DNA of 42,055 nt from a bacterium (GCA_018816105.1 JAHIWE010000018.1:1-42055); one strand, 5' to 3'. Shown: positions 24,370 through 32,694, numbered from the stretch's first letter. Numbers and translations are program-made. The notes: a model not told the origin generated them from the sequence alone.

Positions 24370-24798
24370 ATGGCAAAAGGCAAAAAAACAATAATCAAAG
24401 AGATTAAAAAAATAGATGATGAAATACTATTAATAAATGGAAAAGAGTATGTGATAGTTGAAGACACAGAAAATATCGAAACTGCAACTACCATGAAAAT
24501 CTCATCAAATGGAAATAGAATTTTAAGATATGAAGATGAAAAGAAAAAAGCGACAATAGATGTGAAAAGAGATATTGATATAGTTAAATATACATTTGCA
24601 GATGCAAGTGTTGCAAAAAAATTCGCAAAAGGTTATGATAAAACAGTAATCACAAAAGACGATAAAAGAGAAGAAATAGGAAATGCAAGTTCATTTGTAA
24701 AAGCTAGAAAAATCATAAATAGCTATATTTCAAAAAAGGGTGAAAATTTTGACCCAAAAAACGGTAAAACTACATTTTATGTGACAGAAGAAGCGTAA
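24370..24798 (+). CDS. Hypothetical soluble protein
   Basis: A 142-residue, lysine-rich cytoplasmic protein with no signal peptide or membrane segment. The N-terminal half reads as beta strands (EILLINGKEYVIVEDTEN, then GNRILRYEDEKKKATID). A helical centre follows, with FADASVAKKFAKGYDKTVI. I do not recognise a family. It is divergent from ycaO and precedes the DUF3010 gene by 83 bases, which include a separate promoter-like TATAAT, so co-function is uncertain. Confidence 0.7.
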   Translation: MAKGKKTIIKEIKKIDDEILLINGKEYVIVEDTENIETATTMKISSNGNRILRYEDEKKKATIDVKRDIDIVKYTFADASVAKKFAKGYDKTVITKDDKREEIGNASSFVKARKIINSYISKKGENFDPKNGKTTFYVTEEA

Positions 24799-24881
24799 TA
24801 AAAACATTACAAAATGAAATAAAATAAGCTTCAAAAAATAAAATCATATATAATTCAAAATATACAAAATAGGAGTATGTT

Positions 24882-25289
24882 TTGAAAATATGTGCAATAG
24901 ATTTAAAAGCAAATAATACAGTATTAGTTGTAGTAGAAAAAAATGATAATGAAATAGAATATATAGATTTGAAAATTAAAAAAATCGAATTAGAAGATGA
25001 TGAAATACAAGAGAATATCATCGCTTATTCTAAAGCTATAAATGACTTTTTACAAGAGAATCAAATAGATCAAGTTCTTATCAAAAAAAGAGCTAAAAAA
25101 GGCTCTTTTTCTGGTGGAGCAAACACTTTTAAAGCAGAAGCCATCATCCAACTAAATAGCGTTTGTAAAGTTGAGCTAATTTCTGCTCAAACTATCAATG
25201 CTTTTGAGAAAAAAAACAATATTGAATATCCCAAAAATCTAAAAAAATATCAAGAACAAGCCTATTTAGCTGCTCTTGCATTTTTATAA
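24882..25289 (+). CDS. DUF3010-family protein, probable RNase H-like fold
   Basis: A 135-residue protein matching the DUF3010 pattern: MKICAIDLKANN at the start, then QVLIKKRAKKGSFSGGANTFKAEAIIQL, and a helical end YQEQAYLAALAFL. The first strand with Asp7 and the overall order resemble RuvC/YqgF-like RNase H folds, so nucleic-acid binding or cleavage is a reasonable but unproved idea. The start is TTG with AGGAG six bases upstream; the nearby ATG at 24877 runs into an immediate stop. A TATAAT at 24849-24854 would serve it. Confidence 0.75.
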   Translation: MKICAIDLKANNTVLVVVEKNDNEIEYIDLKIKKIELEDDEIQENIIAYSKAINDFLQENQIDQVLIKKRAKKGSFSGGANTFKAEAIIQLNSVCKVELISAQTINAFEKKNNIEYPKNLKKYQEQAYLAALAFL

Positions 25290-25312
25290 AATTTAATGTG
25301 GTGAGAAAGCTA

Positions 25313-26323
25313 TTAAATGAGGTGTTTCTCATTTATAGCCAATTCAATTTTATATAAAATTCCTAATTCTTCAACTATATCCTTTGTAAGTTTACTAAGT
25401 GGTCGTTTATGTAAATCATCAATCGATAAATAGTTCGAAAAGATAAATCTGTAAATCTCTTCTTCTGTCCCAAAGCCATTTTTGATTAATTCTTGAATAT
25501 AATTTTTTGGATAATTTATCTCTTTTAAAATAAGTTCAATAACTATATCTTTATGATTTTGATAGATTTCTTGAAGTTGGAAATATTCATTATTTTGAGA
25601 ATATTTTGTATTAAGTGATATACCAATACTTTCTTCATATTCAAAATTAATATCTTTTTTGTTTGTATCAAAAATTTCTGTAATTTTTAAATTATTAAGA
25701 GTATATGAAAAAGTAAAATCACTATCTTTTACATTATAAGGATGTACTAATTTTCCATCTTTTTCATCTTTGTAACTATCATCATCACTTTTCATGTGAT
25801 TACAAGCACTACAACTAGGGATTAAATTGTAAAAACTACAAGCTAAAAATGGATAAATAGCTTTTGGATAAAAGTGGTCAAGCTGTGGACGAGTTTTTTT
25901 CTCATCATTTTTTACAAATGAAATATAACTTCTATTGCAATAAGGACAAGTTTTTAAGTTTAATGCTTGAACTAAATGATAAGCATTATGTTCTTTTTTA
26001 TCTGAATTTGTAAAGTTTTTATATAATCCAGTTTTATCATCAATAAATATTTTTGAAAGAGTAATATAAAGTTCTGTTTGTTTATTTTCTTCATAACCAA
26101 TACTGCAATAAAAATTTGATTTAAAGTATTCAATAATTTTTTTTAATTCTTGAACATCAGCTTTTATTATCAATTCAGAATTGATATATATTTCATTTAA
26201 ACAATATAAAGTATTTTTCGATAATTTTGAAGTATCAATACTATTTATTTTGTCTTGTATTTTTTTTGTAAGACTTTTGATATGAGTTTCAAAAATTTGT
26301 TGATTAAAGGGAATATTTATCAT
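25313..26323 (-). CDS. PtuB-like HNH endonuclease of a Septu-type defence module
   Basis: A 336-residue HNH nuclease. A zinc-type HNH core is visible: Cys126-x2-Cys129 (CPYCN), the catalytic QLDHFYPK with Asp149-His150, then Cys171-x2-Cys174-Asn175 (CSACN). PtuB proteins show the same CPYC...DHF.PK...C..CN layout. An N-terminal helical region of about 115 residues and a C-terminal domain of about 150 residues add length compared with a minimal HNH protein. It overlaps the upstream ATPase by four bases (ATGA), so the two are translationally coupled. In Septu, PtuA and PtuB act together to restrict phage by nucleic-acid cleavage. No reverse transcriptase is adjacent, so this is not evidently a retron effector. 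Confidence 0.75.
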   Translation of the reverse strand: MINIPFNQQIFETHIKSLTKKIQDKINSIDTSKLSKNTLYCLNEIYINSELIIKADVQELKKIIEYFKSNFYCSIGYEENKQTELYITLSKIFIDDKTGLYKNFTNSDKKEHNAYHLVQALNLKTCPYCNRSYISFVKNDEKKTRPQLDHFYPKAIYPFLACSFYNLIPSCSACNHMKSDDDSYKDEKDGKLVHPYNVKDSDFTFSYTLNNLKITEIFDTNKKDINFEYEESIGISLNTKYSQNNEYFQLQEIYQNHKDIVIELILKEINYPKNYIQELIKNGFGTEEEIYRFIFSNYLSIDDLHKRPLSKLTKDIVEELGILYKIELAINEKHLI

Positions 26324-27897
26324 TTTAACTCTTTCAGCTGTCGTTGAAGTTCTTCAATTTTATTTTTCAAAATACCTTTTTCTGTCTCTTTTTCATTTTC
26401 AGTAAGTTTTTTATGATATAAATTCAAAAGTTTATTTCTCAAAAAATCTTCACCAATAGACTCAATAATAGGTTTGATTTGTTCTTTTTTAATAGTTTTT
26501 AATTCTTCTTTATCATTTAAAAAATCTAAAATTTCTTTGATTTTCTCTTTTGCAAACTCACCCATAAGCCCATCACTCATAAAAAAACCATCTGAAAGTA
26601 AAGTATGAATATTTGCTCCGAAGGTTTTGAGTTCTATATGTTTACTTACATTTATACAATTTCCATTTTCTAAACCTTTGATGTCTAATTTTGGATATTT
26701 CTTTTTTGTTTCTTTCTCTTCAAATTTATCCAAAAATATAATATATTCTTTTGGAATATCTGAAATAAAAAATGGAGAGTGAGATGTAATAATAAAATGA
26801 TAATTCTTTTTTATCTTAATAAGTAAATTATTTAACTCATTTATATAATTCTTTTGCCATTTAGGATGTAAAGCAATTTCAGGTTCATCAAATAAAAATA
26901 TAAAATTTTCTTTACTACTATTGGTAAAAAAATAAATATTTAATAATTGTCCAAAAATCATTTGTTCACCATGACTTAAATTATTAAATCTTATTTCTTT
27001 TCTATCAGTCTTATAAATCATATCAAAATCAAAAAAATGAAAATAACCATTTTCTCTAATGTAAATATCTTTTTGTTTTTCTGTTAAATCACTAATATTA
27101 AATATTTTTTCATTTGTTAGAGACAAAAAATATTCACAAAAGTCAGAAATATTTAATATATCAGTCATTTCTCTTTCTAGACTATCTCTATCATTTAAAA
27201 TATCTATATCTACATCTAATCCTTTTTTTCTTCCATAACAAATGAACAGAAATTTATGATATTCATCTTGGATACCCTCAAATATTTTTTTTATTTTTTC
27301 TCTTTTTAATGGTTTGAAAAAAGTAATATTTTCATTAATCAAATCATCAGATGTTCTTAATTTTATTTCTATCTGATTAGGTAAATACATAAAAGATGAA
27401 ATTTGAAATTCACTATTAGTTTTTCCATATTCAACTGCAAGAATATTTGCTATTGCTTTTTTATCTATTTCTACAACATTATAATTCCTAAATGGAGTAG
27501 GTTTATGGGGTTTATTTATATATGCAAAAATATTTCTATAAGTAAGAAAATTTTTATTTTCAGTTAAATTAGTTTTAAATTTAAAATTTGAAATATATTG
27601 TAAAGAATTATTATTAAAAACTAATATATATTTATTTTCAATTTTCTCTTCTATTATTTCAAGAATTATATTTAATAAACTACTTTTCCCACTCCCATTC
27701 TCGCCAACAATAGCAGTAACATTAATATTATTACCAAAAAAGTTTTCTAAATATTCATTATCTTTACACTCTTTTTCCTTTTTGTCACAAATAGTTAAAT
27801 TACCATTTTTAAACTCACACTCAAATCTAGGCGAAAAATTAAACCCCTGATTCTTAATATTTTTATACTTTTCAACCCACAAATAAACCAATTCCAT
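26320..27897 (-). CDS. PtuA-like AAA/ABC-type ATPase of a Septu-type defence module
   Basis: A 525-residue ATPase of the SMC/RecF/OLD-like ABC class. Walker A GENGSGKS is at 65-72, the ABC-like signature LSHGEQ at 307-312, Walker B FIFLFDEPE at 332-340 and the switch histidine in TSHSP at 371-375. Between Walker A and the signature lies an insert of about 230 residues without long coiled coils. A short coiled coil ends the protein (EELQRQLKELK). A TOPRIM domain is not evident, which argues against an OLD nuclease. AAAGGA precedes the ATG. It lies 30 bases downstream of the DUF4143 ATPase gene, so all three genes may be one transcript. Septu membership is inferred from the ATPase plus HNH pair. 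Confidence 0.76.
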   Translation of the reverse strand: MELVYLWVEKYKNIKNQGFNFSPRFECEFKNGNLTICDKKEKECKDNEYLENFFGNNINVTAIVGENGSGKSSLLNIILEIIEEKIENKYILVFNNNSLQYISNFKFKTNLTENKNFLTYRNIFAYINKPHKPTPFRNYNVVEIDKKAIANILAVEYGKTNSEFQISSFMYLPNQIEIKLRTSDDLINENITFFKPLKREKIKKIFEGIQDEYHKFLFICYGRKKGLDVDIDILNDRDSLEREMTDILNISDFCEYFLSLTNEKIFNISDLTEKQKDIYIRENGYFHFFDFDMIYKTDRKEIRFNNLSHGEQMIFGQLLNIYFFTNSSKENFIFLFDEPEIALHPKWQKNYINELNNLLIKIKKNYHFIITSHSPFFISDIPKEYIIFLDKFEEKETKKKYPKLDIKGLENGNCINVSKHIELKTFGANIHTLLSDGFFMSDGLMGEFAKEKIKEILDFLNDKEELKTIKKEQIKPIIESIGEDFLRNKLLNLYHKKLTENEKETEKGILKNKIEELQRQLKELK

Positions 27898-27927
27898 AAT
27901 TCAATCCTTTATTTTACTTATCAATAA

Positions 27928-29121
27928 TCAATACAAAAGCCCAAAAAGCCATAGTGGAATTTTATTTTTTTCCATGGTATAGTCTGTATCTATGACTAGA
28001 TAACTTTTATTTGTATCTTTAATTTGAGTGAATTTTTTATTTTTCCCACCAATTTCAAAAATATATCCATCTACACTAAAATCACCAATATCACTATAAT
28101 AAATCGTGTCAAAACAACTTGCAAAAAAAGTCTCTCTTACAGTTCCAATATCAACTTCCACACCAAATTCATCGGCGAAGGTATAAAGCAAATTTGTATT
28201 TCCAAAAAGTAGTTTTTCGGGTTTTTTGGAGATATTATTTGACTGTTTTTTGATGGGTTTTATGAGTTTTGAATTTTGTAGAATTTCCAAATATGTTGCA
28301 AGTGTAGGGTGAGAAACTCCAAATTCTCTGCAAAGTTCAGCAATATTTACTTTAAATGGTACTTTTGCATAAATTAGTTTGGCTATAAACTTTTTAAAAA
28401 TACTTAAGTGTGTATATTCTATTTTATTTAAAGAGGGAATATCTTCATTGATAATCTTTTCACAGGCATTAAAAAGTTTATTTTTGTATTCAATCTCATC
28501 TTCTATAAAAAATGGATAAAAACCTATTTGCAGATACTTTAAAAAACTTTTATACAAAGTCGGATTTTCTAGGGCTAAAGTGCTACTTAATTCATTGTGA
28601 TTGTTTAGAATCTCTTCAAAAGAGAGTTGAGTAATATTGATATTTTCAGAGAGTTTCAAAAACTCTCTAAAACTTAGAGGTTTTACATAACTTATTACAC
28701 ATCTTCTGCTTAAATCAAATTTTTCATTTAAAATATTTAGCATTGAAGAGCCACTAAATCGGATGATAAGTTCAGGAAAACTGTCATAAATGGTTTTTAT
28801 TTCATTTGCCCAATTTTGGTATTTATGTATTTCATCAATTACAATTACTTTCCCACCAAGTCTTACAAACTCATCGGCTATATCATAAATGGAACTATTG
28901 ATGATATAAAGATCATCAGCACTAAAATAGAGATATTCAAGAGCTTTATAGTTTTGTTTTAGGTATTGAAGTAATAATGTAGTTTTTCCAACACCTCTTT
29001 GCCCTATAAGTCCCACAAGCCGATTTTTCGAAGTGAGTTTTGAAAGATATTGTTCTCTTATAAAGTCTAGATTTACAGCAGTAATATTTCGTATTTGTTT
29101 ATTTTGGATATATTTAATCAT
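27928..29121 (-). CDS. AAA_14/DUF4143 ATPase with winged-helix-like segment
   Basis: A 397-residue ATPase. Walker A GQRGVGKTT is at 40-48 and Walker B KVIVIDEIHK at 91-100, with a sensor-like FSGSS near 123. Residues about 257-290 (NIAELCREFGVSHPTLATYLEILQ) read as a winged helix, so DNA binding is likely. The C-terminal DUF4143 part holds VDGYIFEIGGKNK, whose Asp351, Glu356 and Lys360 have the spacing of a PD-(D/E)xK-like core. Members of this family are common and poorly understood. It is the first gene of the putative operon with the Septu-like pair and has AAAGG before the ATG. Tandem repeats upstream could be its own operator. Confidence 0.78.
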   Translation of the reverse strand: MIKYIQNKQIRNITAVNLDFIREQYLSKLTSKNRLVGLIGQRGVGKTTLLLQYLKQNYKALEYLYFSADDLYIINSSIYDIADEFVRLGGKVIVIDEIHKYQNWANEIKTIYDSFPELIIRFSGSSMLNILNEKFDLSRRCVISYVKPLSFREFLKLSENINITQLSFEEILNNHNELSSTLALENPTLYKSFLKYLQIGFYPFFIEDEIEYKNKLFNACEKIINEDIPSLNKIEYTHLSIFKKFIAKLIYAKVPFKVNIAELCREFGVSHPTLATYLEILQNSKLIKPIKKQSNNISKKPEKLLFGNTNLLYTFADEFGVEVDIGTVRETFFASCFDTIYYSDIGDFSVDGYIFEIGGKNKKFTQIKDTNKSYLVIDTDYTMEKNKIPLWLFGLLY

Positions 29122-29161
29122 TAAATACCTTTTAATGTTTATTGTATAATATCATAAAAGT

Positions 29162-29213
29162 TTAAAATACACTTTAAGATTTTATATAAATTTATTAAAA
29201 TACACTTTAAGAT
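29162..29213. repeat. Two perfect 19-bp direct repeats upstream of the DUF4143 ATPase gene
   Basis: TTAAAATACACTTTAAGAT occurs at 29162-29180 and 29195-29213, start-to-start distance 33 bp, about three helical turns. The proximal copy overlaps the -35 region of the minus-strand gene, whose -10 is probably TATTAT or TATACA near 29143-29151. A cooperative operator is likely. Confidence 0.65.
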
Positions 29214-29257
29214 ATAAATAAAATATTATATTAGATAGATTAATTTGATATTTATGA

Positions 29258-29404
29258 TATAATGCAACAATTTCAGCATACATCGGTCTATGCCTGACTT
29301 CGTTTTTGTAGTCAATTTACAACTCAACTAAACTCAAATTATATAACCTAGATCGTAACTCAAGTTTACAGCTTTTGATAGGTTCATAACAAAACAAGGT
29401 ACTT
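29258..29404 (+). promoter_or_regulatory. Promoter and long leader of the RhlE-type helicase gene
   Basis: TATAAT at 29258-29263 predicts transcription from about 29270, giving a leader of roughly 135 bases. The leader starts with a small hairpin (GCATA 29276-29280, TATGC 29289-29293). Long leaders are typical of cold-induced helicase mRNAs; no known riboswitch is recognised. Confidence 0.5.
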
Positions 29405-30775
29405 ATGTCATTTTCAAACTTAGGTTTATGCGCGGAACTTTTACGTGCAATAAAAGAAGAGGGTTATACAACTCCTACTCCTATTCAAGCAAAGTCAATT
29501 CCAGTAATTTTATCAAAAAAAGATGTTCTAGCAGGTGCTCAAACGGGTACTGGAAAAACAGCTGGTTTTACACTTCCATTATTACAAAGATTAAAAACTG
29601 CTTATAATAAAGATAAAAAATCTCACGTAAGAGCTCTTATATTAACTCCTACAAGAGAACTTGCCGCTCAAGTTGCAGCTAGTGTTGAAACATATGGGAA
29701 ATATCTTCCTTTTAAATCAGCTGTTATTTTTGGAGGAGTTGGAATCAATCCTCAAATTTCACTTCTAAAAAAAGGTGTAGATATAGTTATTGCAACTCCT
29801 GGAAGACTTCTTGATTTAGTTTCTCAAAATTGTTTAGATTTAACAAAAGTTGAATTTTTTATTTTGGATGAAGCAGATAGAATGCTTGATATGGGATTTA
29901 TAAACGATATTAAAAAAGTTCTTGCAATACTTCCAAAAGAGAGACAAAATCTTCTTTTTTCAGCAACTTTTTCAGATGAAATCAAAAAATTAGCAGATAG
30001 TTTATTAAACTCACCTGTTTTAATAGAAGTAGCAACTGCAAATAGCACTTCACATAAGGTTGAGCAAATTGTTCACCATGTTGATAGAGAAAGAAAAAAA
30101 GAGCTTTTAATTCATCTTGTTCAAAAAAACAATTGGAAACAAGTTTTAGTTTTCACAAGAACAAAACATGGAGCAAACAAACTAAGTGAAGCCTTAGCAA
30201 AAGATGGAATCACTTCTTCTGCAATTCACGGAAATAAATCTCAAGGTGCAAGAACAAAAGCATTGGAAGATTTTAAATCTGGAAATGTAAGAGTATTGGT
30301 AGCCACTGATATTGCAGCTCGTGGTATTGATATTGACCAACTTCCTCATGTTATTAATTTTGAACTACCAAATATTGCAGAAGATTATGTGCATAGAATT
30401 GGAAGAACTGGACGTGCTGGAAATACAGGCGATGCTATTTCTTTAGTTTGTGTAGATGAACATGACTATTTATTTGGAATTGAAAAATTAATCAAACAAA
30501 AGATTAAAAAAGTAGAAATTTTAGGATTTAAAGTTGATCCAGATATTAAAGCTGAACCTATTGGAAATAGAAGCAATAGAGGTCGAGGTGGAAATAATCA
30601 AGGTTCTAACAAACCTAAAGAGAATTCAAGAAAACCTTTTGGAAGAAAGAAAGAAGAATCATCTCAATCACCTAAAAATAAAACTAGCAATAATAGATTT
30701 GCTAATAAAAATAAAAATGAAACTTCTAATACTTCTAAAAATAGAAGAACTAATTCAGGTTTTAAAAATAACTAA
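29405..30775 (+). CDS. rhlE: DEAD-box RNA helicase, RhlE type
   Basis: A 456-residue ATP-dependent RNA helicase acting in ribosome assembly or RNA turnover. Visible motifs are the Q motif ([11 protein letters not shown]), Walker A AQTGTGKT at 45-52, PTRELA, TPGR, DEAD at 155-158, SAT at 186-188, [11 protein letters not shown] and [10 protein letters not shown]. The last 75 residues form a basic, low-complexity Gly/Asn/Arg/Lys/Ser tail for RNA binding. N-terminal MSFSNLGL and size fit RhlE better than DeaD/CsdA, which has longer C-terminal domains. The gene has a long 5' leader. Confidence 0.9.
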   Translation: MSFSNLGLCAELLRAIKEEGYTTPTPIQAKSIPVILSKKDVLAGAQTGTGKTAGFTLPLLQRLKTAYNKDKKSHVRALILTPTRELAAQVAASVETYGKYLPFKSAVIFGGVGINPQISLLKKGVDIVIATPGRLLDLVSQNCLDLTKVEFFILDEADRMLDMGFINDIKKVLAILPKERQNLLFSATFSDEIKKLADSLLNSPVLIEVATANSTSHKVEQIVHHVDRERKKELLIHLVQKNNWKQVLVFTRTKHGANKLSEALAKDGITSSAIHGNKSQGARTKALEDFKSGNVRVLVATDIAARGIDIDQLPHVINFELPNIAEDYVHRIGRTGRAGNTGDAISLVCVDEHDYLFGIEKLIKQKIKKVEILGFKVDPDIKAEPIGNRSNRGRGGNNQGSNKPKENSRKPFGRKKEESSQSPKNKTSNNRFANKNKNETSNTSKNRRTNSGFKNN

Positions 30776-30781
30776 TAAATT

Positions 30782-30904
30782 TTAAAAATATCCAATTAAA
30801 GTATGATGTTTATACAAAAATGACTTTAATTGGCTAAATATAGAGCTAATAGCTTCTAAAAACTCATCTTGTAAACTTCTTTGTTTGTACATTGATGTTT
30901 GCAT
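30782..30904 (-). CDS. Possible 40-residue small protein
   Basis: On the minus strand an ATG at 30904 is preceded by AAGAAAGGA at good spacing and by a near-consensus promoter at 30933-30961. The frame of 40 codons begins MQTSMYKQRSLQDEFLEA and ends in TAA at 30782. The centre looks like an amphipathic helix (EFLEAISSIFSQLKSFLYK), which could touch a membrane. Its 3' half overlaps an inverted repeat that may end the helicase transcript. It is unrecognised and could be a small membrane-active or regulatory peptide. Confidence 0.5.
   Translation of the reverse strand: MQTSMYKQRSLQDEFLEAISSIFSQLKSFLYKHHTLIGYF
30792..30833 (+). terminator. Candidate hairpin after the helicase gene
   Basis: CCAATTAAAGT and ACTTTAATTGG are perfect 11-bp complements around a 20-base loop, 17 bases after the rhlE stop. 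The loop is large and no U tract follows, so termination is uncertain. Confidence 0.4.
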
Positions 30905-30932
30905 AAATATCCTTTCTTAAAGATTATGTTTT

Positions 30933-30961
30933 ATTCTATCAATATTTATAAAAATTATCAA
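30933..30961 (-). promoter_or_regulatory. Promoter for the small minus-strand ORF
   Basis: On the minus strand TTGATA (30956-30961) and TAGAAT (30933-30938) are separated by 17 bases. Transcription would begin about 22 bases before the ATG at 30904. Confidence 0.5.
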
Positions 30962-31004
30962 TATATTTTGTTAAAATTAATTAAATAAATTTTTAGGTTT
31001 TATC

Positions 31005-31784
31005 ATGATAAAAAAAATTAAACTAATTTTACTAATACAAATTATTTGTAGCTCATACTTATTTGCTACTGATTTACAATTAGAAAATATTTTCAAAAAT
31101 AAAAATATAGATGGAACTATTGTTATTGAATCTTTGAATACAAAAAAGATTTATATTTACAATGACAAAAGAGCCCAAACTTTACTAAGTCCTGCTTCAA
31201 CTTTTAAAATACCTCATACTCTAATAGCTTTAAATGAAGGTGTTATCAAAGCTGATTCTGTGATTCTTTGGGATAAAACAGATAAAGGAATGACTCCTTG
31301 GAATAAAGATCAAACTTTACAATCAGCTTTTAAAGTATCTTGTGTTTGGTGTTACAAAGAGTTTGCTTCAAAAATAGGACTTGATAAATATAAAAACTAT
31401 TTAAAAGAGTTGGATTATGGAAATAAAACTGTTGGTTTGGACGTAAGTGATTTTTGGTTAGATGGCTCTTTGAAAATCACAACTTTTGAGCAAGTAAAGT
31501 TTTTGAAAAGATTGTATAAAAATGATTTGCCTTTTAAAATTGAACATATTAACACTCTAAAACAAATAATGATAGAAGAGAAAAATGAGAATTATACTCT
31601 TCGTGCAAAAAGTGGTTGGAGTACAAGGTTTGAATCTGAGAGTGGCTGGTATGTAGGCTTTATTGAAACAAAAGATGATGTTTGGTTTTTTGCAACTAAT
31701 TTAATCACACATGGACAAAAAGACTTAGTTTTGCGAAAAGAAATCACTATGGAAGCTTTAAAAATAAAAGGAATTATAAATTGA
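31005..31784 (+). CDS. Class D (OXA-type) beta-lactamase
   Basis: A 259-residue periplasmic serine beta-lactamase with a Sec signal peptide (to about residue 21, SYLFATD). All class D landmarks are present: Ser65-Thr-Phe-Lys68, Ser112-Cys-Val114, Tyr138-Gly-Asn140, Lys202-Ser-Gly204 and Trp215-x2-Gly218. Lys68 would be carbamylated, and length is normal. No integron, insertion sequence or resistance neighbours are seen, so it looks like a resident chromosomal gene rather than a recent acquisition. The substrate spectrum cannot be read from sequence. Confidence 0.92.
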   Translation: MIKKIKLILLIQIICSSYLFATDLQLENIFKNKNIDGTIVIESLNTKKIYIYNDKRAQTLLSPASTFKIPHTLIALNEGVIKADSVILWDKTDKGMTPWNKDQTLQSAFKVSCVWCYKEFASKIGLDKYKNYLKELDYGNKTVGLDVSDFWLDGSLKITTFEQVKFLKRLYKNDLPFKIEHINTLKQIMIEEKNENYTLRAKSGWSTRFESESGWYVGFIETKDDVWFFATNLITHGQKDLVLRKEITMEALKIKGIIN

Positions 31785-32647
31785 ATTATGAAATAAAAAA
31801 TAGTTTTATAAGTGCTAAAATTGACTCCTTTGGAGCACAATTAAATAGTTTGAAAAACAATAATCAAAGTTTTGAATATATGTGGCAAGCTGATCCAAGA
31901 TACTGGAATCGCCATGCGCCTATACTTTTTCCAATAGTTGGAAGATTAAAAAATGATGAGTATTTTTATCAAGGTAATAAATATAATATGACTCAACATG
32001 GATTTGCAAGAGATTGTGAGTTTGAGCTTATGAGAAAAGATGAGGACTATTTAAGTTTTAGACTTAAAAATAGTGATAAAAGCCTTGAAATTTATCCTTT
32101 TTTATTTGAACTTGATATTTCTTATGAATTAATCGAAAATAAATTAGTTATATCTTATGAAGTAAAAAATAAAACAGATGGAAAAATGCTTTTTTCAATT
32201 GGAGCACATCCTGCTTTTAATTGGCCTTTAGCTAATGAAGAAAAAAATGATTGTTTTTTTGAGTTTGAAAATATAAAAGATACAAAAAGATATTTTTTAA
32301 ATGATAAAGGTTTAGTTTATGAAAGTACAGATTTAGAAATTAAAGATAATAAAATAGCTTTAAATGAAGAGTTGTTTAAAGATGATGCTTTAGTTTTTAA
32401 TGATTTAAATATAAAACAAATAACATTTAAAAACTCAAAAAATAATAACTATATAAAATTAGAATTCGAGAAATTTCCATATTTAGGTCTTTGGTCAAAA
32501 CCTAGTGGTGCGCCTTTTTTATGTATTGAACCTTGGTTTGGAGTTGCTGATGAAGAAGATTCTAGTCAAAAATTAGAAGAAAAAAAAGGAATAATTACTT
32601 TAGAAAAAGATGAGATTTTTTCTTGTTTTTATAGTATTGAAATATAA
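31781..32647 (+). CDS. Aldose 1-epimerase (mutarotase) family protein
   Basis: A 288-residue beta-sandwich protein of the galactose mutarotase/YeaD superfamily. Typical elements are RHAPILFPIVGRLKND, TQHGFARDCEF with His73, IGAHPAFNWP with the second histidine, and CIEPWFGVAD with the catalytic glutamate. It catalyses anomer interconversion of a sugar or sugar phosphate; the substrate is unknown. The start is TTG, overlapping the beta-lactamase stop as TTGA, with AAAGGA eight bases upstream; the nearby ATG at 31787 is out of frame. The overlap implies co-translation with the beta-lactamase. Confidence 0.87.
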   Translation: MNYEIKNSFISAKIDSFGAQLNSLKNNNQSFEYMWQADPRYWNRHAPILFPIVGRLKNDEYFYQGNKYNMTQHGFARDCEFELMRKDEDYLSFRLKNSDKSLEIYPFLFELDISYELIENKLVISYEVKNKTDGKMLFSIGAHPAFNWPLANEEKNDCFFEFENIKDTKRYFLNDKGLVYESTDLEIKDNKIALNEELFKDDALVFNDLNIKQITFKNSKNNNYIKLEFEKFPYLGLWSKPSGAPFLCIEPWFGVADEEDSSQKLEEKKGIITLEKDEIFSCFYSIEI

Positions 32648-32666
32648 AATATTTACATTTAAATCT

Positions 32667-32694
32667 TGTAAAGAGAAATTACTTTCTCTTTACA
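32667..32694. terminator. Bidirectional Rho-independent terminator
   Basis: A perfect 12-bp stem (TGTAAAGAGAAA / TTTCTCTTTACA) with a TTAC loop lies between the epimerase and lpdA genes. It includes the last codons and stop of lpdA. Confidence 0.85.

Noticed and set aside
25313-27897. Retron with PtuAB effector
   Set aside because: No reverse transcriptase gene or msr/msd-like inverted repeat is visible around the ATPase-HNH pair; the third gene is a DUF4143 ATPase.
26320-27897. OLD-family nuclease (Gabija-like)
   Set aside because: The ABC ATPase motifs are present, but I see no TOPRIM motif after them and the partner is an HNH protein rather than a UvrD-like helicase.
30534-30785. An alternative 83-codon frame at the end of rhlE
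   Set aside because: It is a frame-shifted shadow of the low-complexity RhlE tail, with runs of I/L/K and no separate ribosome-binding site.
31005-31784. Recently acquired resistance gene on a mobile element
   Set aside because: No integrase, transposase, attC-like site or inverted terminal repeat flanks it, and composition is like the neighbours; a resident chromosomal OXA is simpler.
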